A stretch of 64,000 bases of DNA from an uncultured Phascolarctobacterium sp. (GTDB lineage: Bacteria > Bacillota > Negativicutes > Acidaminococcales > Acidaminococcaceae). Shown here piece by piece: positions 26,773 through 34,725 of this stretch. The translations under genes and the position numbers were made by a program. Where the stretch lies: contig URXU01000009.1 of NCBI GenBank assembly GCA_900552005.1, positions 1-64,000 of the forward strand, given 5' to 3'. Every line of letters starts with the position of its first letter. Positions within the stretch are counted from its first letter, which is position 1. The notes below the pieces were generated by a model. That model was not told the DNA's origin. It made no database searches and was given only the letters and a program-made list of their open reading frames with translations.

Positions 26773-28272
26773 ATGCAACAAGACTGGGGCCTGATCTGCG
26801 CATTCGGCCTGTATTTTCTTATGATGTTCGGCATGGGCGTCTATCATATGCGCAAAGAACAGGATCTGGAAGGATATGTACTCGGAGGGCGTAAGGTAGG
26901 ACCATGGGTATCCGCCATGAGCGCTGAAGCGTCAGATATGAGCGGCTGGATGCTGATGGGACTTCCCGGTTATGCTTATGTTGCCGGCGTCAGCGCCTTC
27001 TGGATTGCCATCGGACTGGCTCTCGGCACTTTTTTAAACTGGATTATTGTAGCCAAAAGGCTGCGTGTTTACACTAAAATTGCCAATGATTCTATTACTT
27101 TGCCCGACTTTTTTGAAAACCGTTTTCGCGATAAAAGCAAAGTTCTGCGCATAATTTCCGCAATCTTCATTTTTATTTTCTTCCTTATTTATACAGCTTC
27201 CGGTTTCGTAGCCGGCGGCCGTCTTTTCAACACCGTATTGGGCGTACCTTATTTTCAGTCGCTGCTGATTACTGCCGGCATAGTTATCTTCTATACCTTT
27301 ACCGGCGGCTATATAGCTGTTTGCCGTACGGACTTCGTACAAGGCATCATGATGTTCTTTGCCATTATTATCGTACCGGTAACAGGCATTATTTATGCCG
27401 GCGGACCGGCAACAGCTTATGAAACGCTGCATAATCTAAATTCAAATTACTTTAACTTCTTTACTGACGCAACAGGCGTAACTTTAAGCTTTACAGCCAT
27501 TCTTTCCCTGTTGGCCTGGGGGCTTGGCTATTTTGGACAGCCGCATATTCTGGTACGCTTCATGGGCATCAGTTCTGCCAAAGAAATTCCCCGTGCAACC
27601 AACATCGCTATGGTCTGGGTTGTGTTCTCCCTGTTTTTTGCCGTAACCGTCGGTCTGGTAGGACGCGTAGTTCTTGGCGATAGTCTTCAGGGAGTTAATA
27701 CGGAAACAGTATTCATGGTAATGAATGACAAATTCTTCGTTTCCTTTATGGCAGGCATTATCACTTCTGCTATTTTAGGCGCCATCATGAGTACTTCTTC
27801 CAGCCAGCTATTAGTTACTGCTTCAGCTGTTTCCACAGATTTTTATCAGGCATTGCTGCGCAAAAACGCCAACCCCAAAGAACTTCTGGTAGTCAGCCGC
27901 GTAGCCGTTATTCTGGTTTCCATCTGTTCTCTGGCCATTGCCTCCAATCCTAATAATCTGATTCTGGATTTGGTTGCCTACGCCTGGGCCGGTTTCGGCG
28001 CTTCCTTTGGTCCTTTGATTTTATTCTCCCTATTCTGGCGCCGTATGACTCTGCGCGGAGCTATTGCCGGTGTTTTCTTTGGCGGTACTACCGTTCTCGC
28101 ATGGAAAGAATTTTTTGCTTACACCGGTATTTACGAAATTCTGCCAGGTTTTATCATTTCCTGCCTTGCTATTTATCTGTTCAGTATTACAGATAAGGAA
28201 CCGCCGGCAGAAATTGTCAAAGATTTTGACGTAGCCAAAAGACATCTTCAAAATATGGAAGAAGACATCTGA
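26773..28272 (+). CDS. putP: sodium/proline symporter
   Basis: This is an SSS-family permease of 499 residues with about 13 membrane helices. Typical PutP stretches are GGRKVGPWVSAMSAEASDMSGWMLMGLPG near the N-terminus and AILGAIMSTSSSQLLVTASAVSTD in the sodium-site region, followed by AWAGFGASFGPLILFSLFWRRMT. GGAGGGG lies six bases before the ATG. It stands alone, between its promoter and its terminator. Proline is the best substrate call, other amino-acid or carboxylate substrates being possible in the family. Confidence 0.92.
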   Translation: MQQDWGLICAFGLYFLMMFGMGVYHMRKEQDLEGYVLGGRKVGPWVSAMSAEASDMSGWMLMGLPGYAYVAGVSAFWIAIGLALGTFLNWIIVAKRLRVYTKIANDSITLPDFFENRFRDKSKVLRIISAIFIFIFFLIYTASGFVAGGRLFNTVLGVPYFQSLLITAGIVIFYTFTGGYIAVCRTDFVQGIMMFFAIIIVPVTGIIYAGGPATAYETLHNLNSNYFNFFTDATGVTLSFTAILSLLAWGLGYFGQPHILVRFMGISSAKEIPRATNIAMVWVVFSLFFAVTVGLVGRVVLGDSLQGVNTETVFMVMNDKFFVSFMAGIITSAILGAIMSTSSSQLLVTASAVSTDFYQALLRKNANPKELLVVSRVAVILVSICSLAIASNPNNLILDLVAYAWAGFGASFGPLILFSLFWRRMTLRGAIAGVFFGGTTVLAWKEFFAYTGIYEILPGFIISCLAIYLFSITDKEPPAEIVKDFDVAKRHLQNMEEDI

Positions 28273-28293
28273 AATAACTACTAACAATTATTT

Positions 28294-28324
28294 AAAACGT
28301 CTGCTTATTGCAGGCGTTTTTTTA
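28294..28324 (+). terminator. putP terminator
   Basis: AAACGTCTGC and GCAGGCGTTT pair (one G-U) around five bases, followed by a run of T. Confidence 0.8.
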
Positions 28325-28348
28325 TATTTGCATACTATTTTATTTAGA

Positions 28349-28392
28349 TTTAACATTCTCCTAATATTTCTTTAACAATCACAGGATATACT
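28349..28392 (+). promoter_or_regulatory. Pho-box promoter of the pst operon
   Basis: Two TTTAACA elements (28349-28355 and 28371-28377) lie exactly 22 bases apart, with a weaker CCTAATA midway, i.e. an 11-base repeat. The last repeat ends nine bases before a -10 box TATACT (28387-28392), and there is no good -35 box. This is how PhoB/PhoP-activated promoters are built. The regulator is not in the window. Confidence 0.65.
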
Positions 28393-28437
28393 AAGCCTGT
28401 ACTCAAACAAGAGATACTTCAAGGAGGTCAATTAATA

Positions 28438-29310
28438 ATGAAATCTAGTAAAATTATAGCTTTAAGTTTGGCAGCAATGTGTGCTTTCGGTGCTCTTGGA
28501 TGCGGCAGTGATAAGAAAGATGCTGCACCGGCCAACGGCGGTAAAATCGTTGTTGTTTCAAGAGAAGACGGCAGCGGTACCCGCGGAGCTTTTATCGAAC
28601 TGTTCGGCATTGAAAAAGAACAGAACGGCAAAAAAGTTGATACCACTACTGAAAGCGCTTCCATCACCAACAGCACCGCTGTTATGATGACTACCGTTGC
28701 TGGCAACAAAGATGCTATTGGTTATATTTCCCTCGGTTCTTTAAATGACAGCATTAAAGCATTAAAAATTGACGGCGCTGAAGCAACCGCAGCAAATATT
28801 AAAAACGGTTCCTACAAAATTGCCCGTCCGTTCAACATCGTTACCAAAGGTGATGTAAAACCGGCAGCTAAAGACTTCATGGCATTCATTATGTCTAAAG
28901 AAGGTCAGGCTGTTGTTTCTGCAAACGGTTACATCGGCGATGACAAAGCTGCTCCGTATCAAGGCAGCAAACAATCCGGCAAAATCGTTGTTGCAGGTTC
29001 TTCTTCCGTAACTCCGGTAATGGAAAAACTGAAAGAAGCCTACAAGAAAGTTAATCCGGATGTTACCATTGAAGTTCAGCAAAGCGACTCCACCACCGGT
29101 GTTAAATCCACCATCAGCGGTATCTGCGATATCGGTATGGCTTCCCGTGAACTGAAAAAGAGCGAAGTCGATGCAGGCGTTAAAAACACTGTTATCGCAA
29201 CCGACGGTATTGCTGTTATCGTAAATAAAGAAAGCAAGATCAGCAATCTTACCAAAACTCAGGTTGCCGATATCTTCACCGGCAAAATTACCGACTGGAG
29301 CAAACTTTAA
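28438..29310 (+). CDS. pstS: phosphate-binding lipoprotein PstS, circularly permuted
   Basis: This is the phosphate-binding subunit of the Pst ABC importer. Residues 1-21 are a lipoprotein signal with Cys22 as the likely lipidated residue (GALGC). The domain order is reversed relative to standard PstS. The segment that normally forms the second half, with SREDGSGTRGAF (41-52), comes first (36-167). A linker (about 168-180) follows. Then comes the segment that normally begins the mature protein, KIVVAGSSSVTP (182-193), QSDSTTG, CDIGMASREL, ending TGKITDWSKL at residue 290. All expected phosphate contacts are present, so it should be functional. CAAGGAGG precedes the ATG. Confidence 0.93.
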   Translation: MKSSKIIALSLAAMCAFGALGCGSDKKDAAPANGGKIVVVSREDGSGTRGAFIELFGIEKEQNGKKVDTTTESASITNSTAVMMTTVAGNKDAIGYISLGSLNDSIKALKIDGAEATAANIKNGSYKIARPFNIVTKGDVKPAAKDFMAFIMSKEGQAVVSANGYIGDDKAAPYQGSKQSGKIVVAGSSSVTPVMEKLKEAYKKVNPDVTIEVQQSDSTTGVKSTISGICDIGMASRELKKSEVDAGVKNTVIATDGIAVIVNKESKISNLTKTQVADIFTGKITDWSKL

Positions 29311-29338
29311 TCTCTGTCAAAAATAAAATAGCTGATAA

Positions 29339-29370
29339 ATTAAAGGTTACCTTTTCAGGTAGCCTTTAAT
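29339..29370 (+). promoter_or_regulatory. intercistronic hairpin between pstS and pstC
   Basis: Arms of 13 bases (29339-29351 and 29358-29370) with one G-U pair enclose a six-base loop. No U run follows. It probably protects the pstS mRNA 3' end, keeping the binding protein more abundant than the permease. Confidence 0.6.
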
Positions 29371-29425
29371 TATCACTGCAAGCTTTGCTCGATTCTGATG
29401 ATTTCTGATAAAGTTGTGAGGTTTT

Positions 29426-30280
29426 ATGAATAAAGGAAAAGAAAAAATAATGCACTGGGTGTTTCTGGCAGCAGCCTGCGCATCCATCGCTCTGGTAGCC
29501 ATGATCTGTATTTTCCTGTTTGCCAACGGCTTGCCGACTATCGGCAAAATAGGTGTTACAGACTTCCTTTTGGGAGAAAAATGGCGCCCCAATAATGATA
29601 TTTACGGTATCCTGCCCATGATTTTGGGCAGTGTCTACGTTACTATAGGAGCCATTATCGTCGGTGTCCCCATCGGACTGTTTACCGCTGTTTTTATGGC
29701 CCGCTTCTGCCCGCCGCTGTTCTATAAATTTTTAAAGCCGTCCGTAGAGCTGCTGGCAGGTATTCCTTCCGTTATTTACGGCTTCTTCGGCTTAGTTATC
29801 ATGGTTCCCTTTATCCGTGATAATCTGGGAGGTACCGGCAGCAGCATGCTGACCGCATCTTTGCTGCTTGGTTTGATGATTCTGCCGACTATTATCAGCG
29901 TGGCTGAAGCCGCTTTAAGAGCCGTGCCCAACAGTTACTACGAAGGCGCTCTTGCTTTAGGCGCCGGTCATGTCCGCAGCGTTTTCTTCACTATTGTACC
30001 CGCAGCCAAATCCGGTATTATGGCAGGCATTATTCTCGGTATCGGCCGCGCCATCGGCGAAACCATGGCGGTTATCATGGTTGCCGGCAATCAGGCCCGT
30101 ATGCCGCAAGGCCTGCTGGAGGGCGTACGTACCATGACGACCAACATCGTTATTGAAATGGGCTACGCTGCCGACCTGCATCGTGATGCTCTGATTGCTA
30201 CAGCGGTAGTTCTGTTCATCTTTATTTTAATTATTAATCTTACATTCTCCTATCTGAAAGGCAAGGTGGTTCAACAATGA
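29426..30280 (+). CDS. pstC: phosphate ABC transporter permease PstC
   Basis: This inner-membrane subunit has six helices. The ABC permease coupling loop reads EAALRAVPNSYYEGALALGAG, followed by PAAKSGIMAGIILGIGRAIGETMAVIMVAGN. The conserved ELLAGIPSVIYGFFGLV precedes it. The 284-residue length is normal. TGAGG lies before the ATG, and the 3' end overlaps pstA by four bases (ATGA). Confidence 0.96.
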   Translation: MNKGKEKIMHWVFLAAACASIALVAMICIFLFANGLPTIGKIGVTDFLLGEKWRPNNDIYGILPMILGSVYVTIGAIIVGVPIGLFTAVFMARFCPPLFYKFLKPSVELLAGIPSVIYGFFGLVIMVPFIRDNLGGTGSSMLTASLLLGLMILPTIISVAEAALRAVPNSYYEGALALGAGHVRSVFFTIVPAAKSGIMAGIILGIGRAIGETMAVIMVAGNQARMPQGLLEGVRTMTTNIVIEMGYAADLHRDALIATAVVLFIFILIINLTFSYLKGKVVQQ

Positions 30281-31143
30281 GTATTTTATCCTCCCGCCTG
30301 CGCAAAGCACTGTACAGCTACGGCACCGAGCCTTCCGCTATTTTGCTTTTAATCTGTGTCTGGGGTTCAGCCATTATCACCTTTCTGACATTGGCCTTTC
30401 TGTTGCTTTATATTCTCTGGCAGGGTATTCCCTACATCAATGCCGACCTGTTTGCCTTAGAATATAATACAGAGAATGTTTCGCTCTTCCCGGCCTTGGT
30501 CGATACTATTATCATGGTTATCATGGCACTGGCCATGGCAACTCCCTTAGGCGTTTTTGCCGCTATCTATCTGGTAGAATACGCCAAACGCGGCAACAAG
30601 ATTGTCAACATTGTCCGTGTTACTGCCGATACTCTGGCAGGTATTCCTTCCATCGTTTACGGTCTGTTCGGTATGTTATTTTTCGTTACCTATCTGAAAA
30701 TGGGCTATTCTCTGCTGGCAGGCTCCTGCACCGTAGCAATCATGGTTTTGCCGCTGATTATGCGCACTACCGAAGAAGCGCTCAAGTCCATTCCCGACAG
30801 TTATCGTGAAGGCAGTTACGGTCTTGGCGCCGGCAAGCTGCGCACTGTATTTGCCGTAGTGCTGCCTTCCGCTATTCCCGGCATATTGGCCGGCATCATT
30901 CTCAGTATCGGACGTATTGTAGGCGAAACGGCAGCACTGATTTACACTTCAGGTACGGTTGCCGCACTGCCGCAAAACGTACTTTCTTCCGGACGTACTT
31001 TGGCCGTGCATATGTACGTACTGGCCAGCGAAGGTCTTTTCATGCAGCAGGCTTACGCTACCGCAGTTATCCTTGTGGTTATTGTAATTTGTATCAACGC
31101 GGCTTCCGGTCATCTGGCCCGCAGACTAATGAAGGGAAATTAA
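30277..31143 (+). CDS. pstA: phosphate ABC transporter permease PstA
   Basis: This second permease subunit has six helices. Markers are DTLAGIPSIVYGLFGM, EEALKSIPDSYREGSYGLGAGKLRT and LPSAIPGILAGIILSIGRIVGETAALIYT. The 288-residue length is normal. It overlaps pstC by four bases and ends five bases before pstB. Confidence 0.96.
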   Translation: MSILSSRLRKALYSYGTEPSAILLLICVWGSAIITFLTLAFLLLYILWQGIPYINADLFALEYNTENVSLFPALVDTIIMVIMALAMATPLGVFAAIYLVEYAKRGNKIVNIVRVTADTLAGIPSIVYGLFGMLFFVTYLKMGYSLLAGSCTVAIMVLPLIMRTTEEALKSIPDSYREGSYGLGAGKLRTVFAVVLPSAIPGILAGIILSIGRIVGETAALIYTSGTVAALPQNVLSSGRTLAVHMYVLASEGLFMQQAYATAVILVVIVICINAASGHLARRLMKGN

Positions 31144-31147
31144 TACC

Positions 31148-31900
31148 ATGCAAGACAAGCTTACTATCGAAAACTTAAACTTATACTATGGCGATTTTCA
31201 CGCTTTGAAAAATATTAATATGCACATTAAGGAAAAGGAGATTACTGCTTTCATAGGCCCCTCCGGCTGTGGTAAATCCACATTGCTGAAATCCTTAAAC
31301 AGAATGAATGACCTGGTAGAAGGCTGCCGCATTACCGGCAATGTTCTACTGAATGGGGAAAACATCTTTCAGACAGAAGATGTCAACCTGCTGCGCAAAC
31401 GCGTGGGCATGGTTTTTCAGAAGCCCAATCCTTTTCCGATGAGCGTTTATGATAATATCGCGTTCGGTCCCCGTACCCATGGTATTCATGCCAAATCCCA
31501 GCTGGACGATATTGTTGAAGAATCCCTGCGCAAAGCAGCTATCTGGGATGAAGCCAAGGACCGTTTAAATAAAAGCGCTCTGGGTTTTTCCGGCGGTCAG
31601 CAGCAGCGCCTGTGCATCGCCCGCGCCCTGGCCGTGCATCCTGAGGTTCTGCTGATGGACGAACCTACTTCTGCTCTGGATCCGATTTCCACCCTGAAAA
31701 TTGAAGATCTGGCGCTGGAGCTGAAACAGGATTATACCATTGTTATTGTTACGCATAATATGCAGCAGGCTGCGCGTATTTCTGATAAAACAGGTTTCTT
31801 CCTGTTAGGCGATTTAATCGAATTTGACAAGACCAGCGATTTGTTTGCCAATCCGAAAAATCCTAAAACAGAAGAATATATTACCGGCCGTTTCGGTTGA
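31148..31900 (+). CDS. pstB: phosphate ABC transporter ATPase PstB
   Basis: This cytoplasmic ATPase energises phosphate uptake. Walker A is GPSGCGKST, the Q-loop is VGMVFQKPNPFPMSVYDN (the PstB-specific form), the signature is LGFSGGQQQRL, and Walker B is LLMDEPTSALDP. The H-loop is TIVIVTHNMQQA. The 250-residue length is standard. Confidence 0.97.
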   Translation: MQDKLTIENLNLYYGDFHALKNINMHIKEKEITAFIGPSGCGKSTLLKSLNRMNDLVEGCRITGNVLLNGENIFQTEDVNLLRKRVGMVFQKPNPFPMSVYDNIAFGPRTHGIHAKSQLDDIVEESLRKAAIWDEAKDRLNKSALGFSGGQQQRLCIARALAVHPEVLLMDEPTSALDPISTLKIEDLALELKQDYTIVIVTHNMQQAARISDKTGFFLLGDLIEFDKTSDLFANPKNPKTEEYITGRFG

Positions 31901-31921
31901 TTGCTAAAGACAGGTGAAAAA

Positions 31922-32569
31922 ATGAACAGAGTATTTTATGTCAAAGAATTAAACAGCTTAGTAGAAAATGTACATACAATGGGTACGGAAGTTTTAAATG
32001 CCCTGGATCAGGTTATTAAAAATCTGGAGGTCAAGGATTCTTCTGTCGCTCAGCACATTATGGCCAACGACGATTATTTTGATAACGAAGAACTGGCCAT
32101 TGAAAAACAATGCTTTAAAATGCTGCTGCTGCAGGCTCCTGTAGCCAGCGACCTGCGTGAAATTGCCTCTATTTTGAAGCTGGTAGGCGATCTGGAACGT
32201 ATTGCCGATCATTGCAGTGATATTTCTCAATACACCCTTAATCTTACTGAAAATACGCCTGCACCCATGCCGGAGCACTTCATGGATATGATGCAGCTGA
32301 TGCGCTCCATGGTCAGTGACAGTATCTCCGCCATCAGCAGCAATGATGCTGACCTGGCACAGAAAATTATTGACACCGATAATGATGTTGATAAATATTT
32401 CTATCAGCTGCGCAATGATCTGACTGTTCTTATGCAGGAAAAGCCCTATTTTGTACCGCAATATGTCAATTACCTTATGATTGCCAAATACGTGGAGCGC
32501 ATTGCCGACCATGCTACTAATATTGCCGAATGGGTAATCTACATTGTTAAAAATGAACTGCAGAACTGA
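31922..32569 (+). CDS. phoU: phosphate transport regulator PhoU
   Basis: This is an all-helical protein of two tandem three-helix PhoU repeats with the metal-binding acidic motifs (ERIADHCSDIS and ERIADHATNIAEWVIY). It links Pst activity to the phosphate two-component system. The ATG with CAGGTG upstream is chosen; a TTG start 21 bases earlier lies directly against the pstB stop. It is the last gene of the operon. Confidence 0.94.
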   Translation: MNRVFYVKELNSLVENVHTMGTEVLNALDQVIKNLEVKDSSVAQHIMANDDYFDNEELAIEKQCFKMLLLQAPVASDLREIASILKLVGDLERIADHCSDISQYTLNLTENTPAPMPEHFMDMMQLMRSMVSDSISAISSNDADLAQKIIDTDNDVDKYFYQLRNDLTVLMQEKPYFVPQYVNYLMIAKYVERIADHATNIAEWVIYIVKNELQN

Positions 32570-32587
32570 TAATAGTGAAACTATTGA

Positions 32588-32617
32588 AAAATAACCTCTC
32601 AGGAGGTTATTTTTTTA
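32588..32617 (+). terminator. pst-phoU operon terminator
   Basis: AAAATAACCTC pairs with GAGGTTATTTT around four bases, followed by a T run. Confidence 0.85.
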
Positions 32618-32670
32618 TGTCTGAATGCTATAATAAAATTATCATTATTTCGGATATTACGGAGGTTTAT

Positions 32671-33078
32671 ATGAATAAAATTATTCTGGCTTATAATTTC
32701 ACGCCGCAGCGTCTACAGGCACTGAAACTAATCTGCATGATGCTGAAAGCTCAATGCCGCCCTGTCAGCCGTCAGGAAATGCTGCAGCCGGTAGGCTATC
32801 TGGCAGGCATCAAGACCGTAGCACCCGTAGCTGAACAATACACCGGTGATGAAGGCACCGCGGAAATGCTTTTTCTCTGCGGCTTTGACCGTCCTAATCT
32901 GGATAAACTGCTGACTGCCATCAGAAAAAGTCCTTTGCAGCAGGTTAAATTAAAGGCCATGCTCACAGCTCACAATCTCACCTGGAACGGCCTGCAGCTT
33001 ATCGAGGAATTAACGGAAGAACATAATTATATGACCGGCCGGCAGCAGCAGCCGGAACATGCTTCCCCAAAAGACTGA
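32671..33078 (+). CDS. DUF3783 family protein
   Basis: These 135 residues resemble the DUF3783 family: IILAYNFTPQRLQALKLI at the N-terminus and EMLFLCGFDRPNLDKLLTAIR in the middle, then KAMLTAHNLTWNGLQLIEELTEEHNYM. The function is unknown. GGAGG five bases before the ATG settles the start; upstream codons read through the pst terminator. It lies between the pst operon and yajQ. Confidence 0.75.
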   Translation: MNKIILAYNFTPQRLQALKLICMMLKAQCRPVSRQEMLQPVGYLAGIKTVAPVAEQYTGDEGTAEMLFLCGFDRPNLDKLLTAIRKSPLQQVKLKAMLTAHNLTWNGLQLIEELTEEHNYMTGRQQQPEHASPKD

Positions 33079-33125
33079 TGATATGTTACAATAACCATAT
33101 AATAAAATTTCGGAGGTATTAATTA

Positions 33126-33617
33126 ATGGCAAAAGACAGCTCTTTCGACGTTGTTTCCCAGGTTGACATGCAGGAAATGGACAATGCAGTTAATCAGGTA
33201 AAAAAGGAAATTGACCAGCGTTATGATTTTCGCGGCAGCAATGCTTCTATTGAACTGGAAGAAAAAGGTATCAAAATTGCCGCTGAAGATGAATATAAAC
33301 TGGAAACCATTATCGACATGCTGCGGGTAAAAATGGCTAAACGCGGCATTTCTTTGCGCTGCCTGGTTCCCGGAAAAATAGAACCGGCTGCCAAAAATAC
33401 TGTTCGTCAGCAGCTGGATATCCAGCAGGGCATTCCCAAAGACAAGGCCAAGGCTATTGTAGCGGCCATCAAAGCTACCAAGCTTAAAGTAACCGCGCAG
33501 ATGCAGGATGACCATGTACGCGTAGCCGGAGCCAAAAAAGATGATTTGCAAGCCGTCATTCAAACTCTCAAAGCCGGTGACTTCGGCGTAGATTTGCAAT
33601 TTATCAATATGCGTTAA
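33126..33617 (+). CDS. yajQ: nucleotide-binding protein YajQ (DUF520)
   Basis: The 163 residues match the YajQ family from end to end: AKDSSFDVVSQVDMQEMDNAVNQ, KKEIDQRYDFRGSNASIEL and DDVRV-like DDHVRVAGAKKDDLQAVIQ near the C-terminus. Members bind nucleotides and in some bacteria cyclic-di-GMP. CGGAGG precedes the ATG and a terminator follows. Confidence 0.94.
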   Translation: MAKDSSFDVVSQVDMQEMDNAVNQVKKEIDQRYDFRGSNASIELEEKGIKIAAEDEYKLETIIDMLRVKMAKRGISLRCLVPGKIEPAAKNTVRQQLDIQQGIPKDKAKAIVAAIKATKLKVTAQMQDDHVRVAGAKKDDLQAVIQTLKAGDFGVDLQFINMR

Positions 33618-33629
33618 ATTTTATTTTCC

Positions 33630-33656
33630 AAGCAGCTGCCGGTCAGCTGCTTTTTT
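33630..33656 (+). terminator. yajQ terminator
   Basis: AAGCAGCTG pairs with CAGCTGCTT around five bases, followed by six T. Confidence 0.85.
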
Positions 33657-33731
33657 ACTTAAATATCACAGCGGTCTTTACCGGCAATGCCGTATAATAT
33701 ACATGAAAATGATTATAAAGCAGGTGATAGC

Positions 33732-34145
33732 ATGACTCAAAAAAGCAGCGCTGCCGGCTTTGACAAAGCCCAGATTAATGAAAAGGCGCTTCTGAAATAT
33801 CAGCATAAATTCAGTACTGCCAATCTGCAGAATAAAATTAAACGCTACAGCCAAATAATCGGGCTGAACCTTCTCTATAAAGTACTGCAACTATGGTATG
33901 TACTGCAAAAACCGGATGTCCCGGCTAAAAGCAAGGCCATTATTATGGGGGCGCTGGGTTATCTTATCTCCCCCATTGATTTTATTCCTGATCTGACACC
34001 GGTTCTTGGTTATAATGATGATGCGGCTGCCATTATTTTTGCTCTGTTTCTGGTGCAGCAATATATAGATGAAGACGTAAAAAGTAAAGCCAAAGAAAAA
34101 TTAGCCAAAATTTTTGATGCGGACGCCGTTCAAAAACTTGATTAA
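33732..34145 (+). CDS. YkvA-like DUF1232 membrane protein
   Basis: The 137-residue protein has the DUF1232 core IIMGALGYLISPIDFIPDLTPVLGYNDDAAAIIFAL (about 75-110), which contains a hydrophobic hairpin. The flanks are basic and soluble. The function is unknown. CAGGTG lies six bases before the chosen ATG; the upstream frame lacks a ribosome site. It ends at a strong convergent terminator. Confidence 0.82.
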   Translation: MTQKSSAAGFDKAQINEKALLKYQHKFSTANLQNKIKRYSQIIGLNLLYKVLQLWYVLQKPDVPAKSKAIIMGALGYLISPIDFIPDLTPVLGYNDDAAAIIFALFLVQQYIDEDVKSKAKEKLAKIFDADAVQKLD

Positions 34146-34149
34146 AGTC

Positions 34150-34187
34150 AAAAAGACTGACAATGCCTATCATTGTCAGTCTTTTTT
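34150..34187. terminator. bidirectional terminator between the YkvA-like and cupin genes
   Basis: Arms of 16 bases (34150-34165 and 34171-34186) pair perfectly around five bases, with A and T runs outside, so it works in both directions. Confidence 0.85.
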
Positions 34188-34197
34188 TAGCCTCTAT

Positions 34198-34710
34198 TTA
34201 TTTAAGTTTGCCGTACTCCTCATCACTAACCGGCTCACACCATTCGTTGGAGGTTTGTTCTCCCGGTACCTCGATAGCCAGATGCGCAAACCAGCTGTCA
34301 GGCGCTGCTCCGTGCCAATGTTTAACACCTGCCGGAATATTTACTACATCACCTGGATGCAGTTCACGCGCCTCCTGTCCCCATTGCTGATAATAACCGC
34401 GTCCTCCGGTAACCAGCAAAATCTGTCCGCCGCCCTTAGCAGCCTGATGTATATGCCAGTTATTACGGCAGCCCGGCTCAAAGGTTACATTACCAATAAC
34501 AACCTGCTTTAAAGACAGCATATTCAGATAACTCTGTCCCGTGAAATACTGAGCGTAAGCATCATTTTTTGCTCCTCTGTCAAAAACAGTAGTAAATTCT
34601 TCTGTATGCATAATCTTACTTCCTTTCTCCTGATAAATACCGGCTTCAGCAAAACCCATAATATTAAAATTCAATACAGCAGCAGCTGCAAGCAGAGCTA
34701 AAAGTTTCAT
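34198..34710 (-). CDS. exported cupin-domain protein
   Basis: Residues 1-24 form a signal peptide (hydrophobic LLALLAAAAVLNFNIMG, then FAEA). The mature part is a single cupin: NNWHIHQAAKGGGQILLVTGGRGYY gives the first motif with two metal His residues, the usual Glu being Gln. PGDVVNIPAGVKHWHGA is the second motif with its His. It is like the cupins that accompany carboxymuconolactone decarboxylase-type proteins, and here it directly follows one. AAAGGAG decides the start over a TTG six bases upstream. The substrate is unknown; export is the unusual point. Confidence 0.8.
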   Translation of the reverse strand: MKLLALLAAAAVLNFNIMGFAEAGIYQEKGSKIMHTEEFTTVFDRGAKNDAYAQYFTGQSYLNMLSLKQVVIGNVTFEPGCRNNWHIHQAAKGGGQILLVTGGRGYYQQWGQEARELHPGDVVNIPAGVKHWHGAAPDSWFAHLAIEVPGEQTSNEWCEPVSDEEYGKLK

Positions 34711-34725
34711 AATCAAAACTCCTTT

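Noticed and set aside
28438..29310. A frameshift or misassembly joining two pstS genes
   Set aside because: The frame is continuous, each half occurs once, there is one signal peptide and one stop, and the linker is clean. A permuted gene explains it better.
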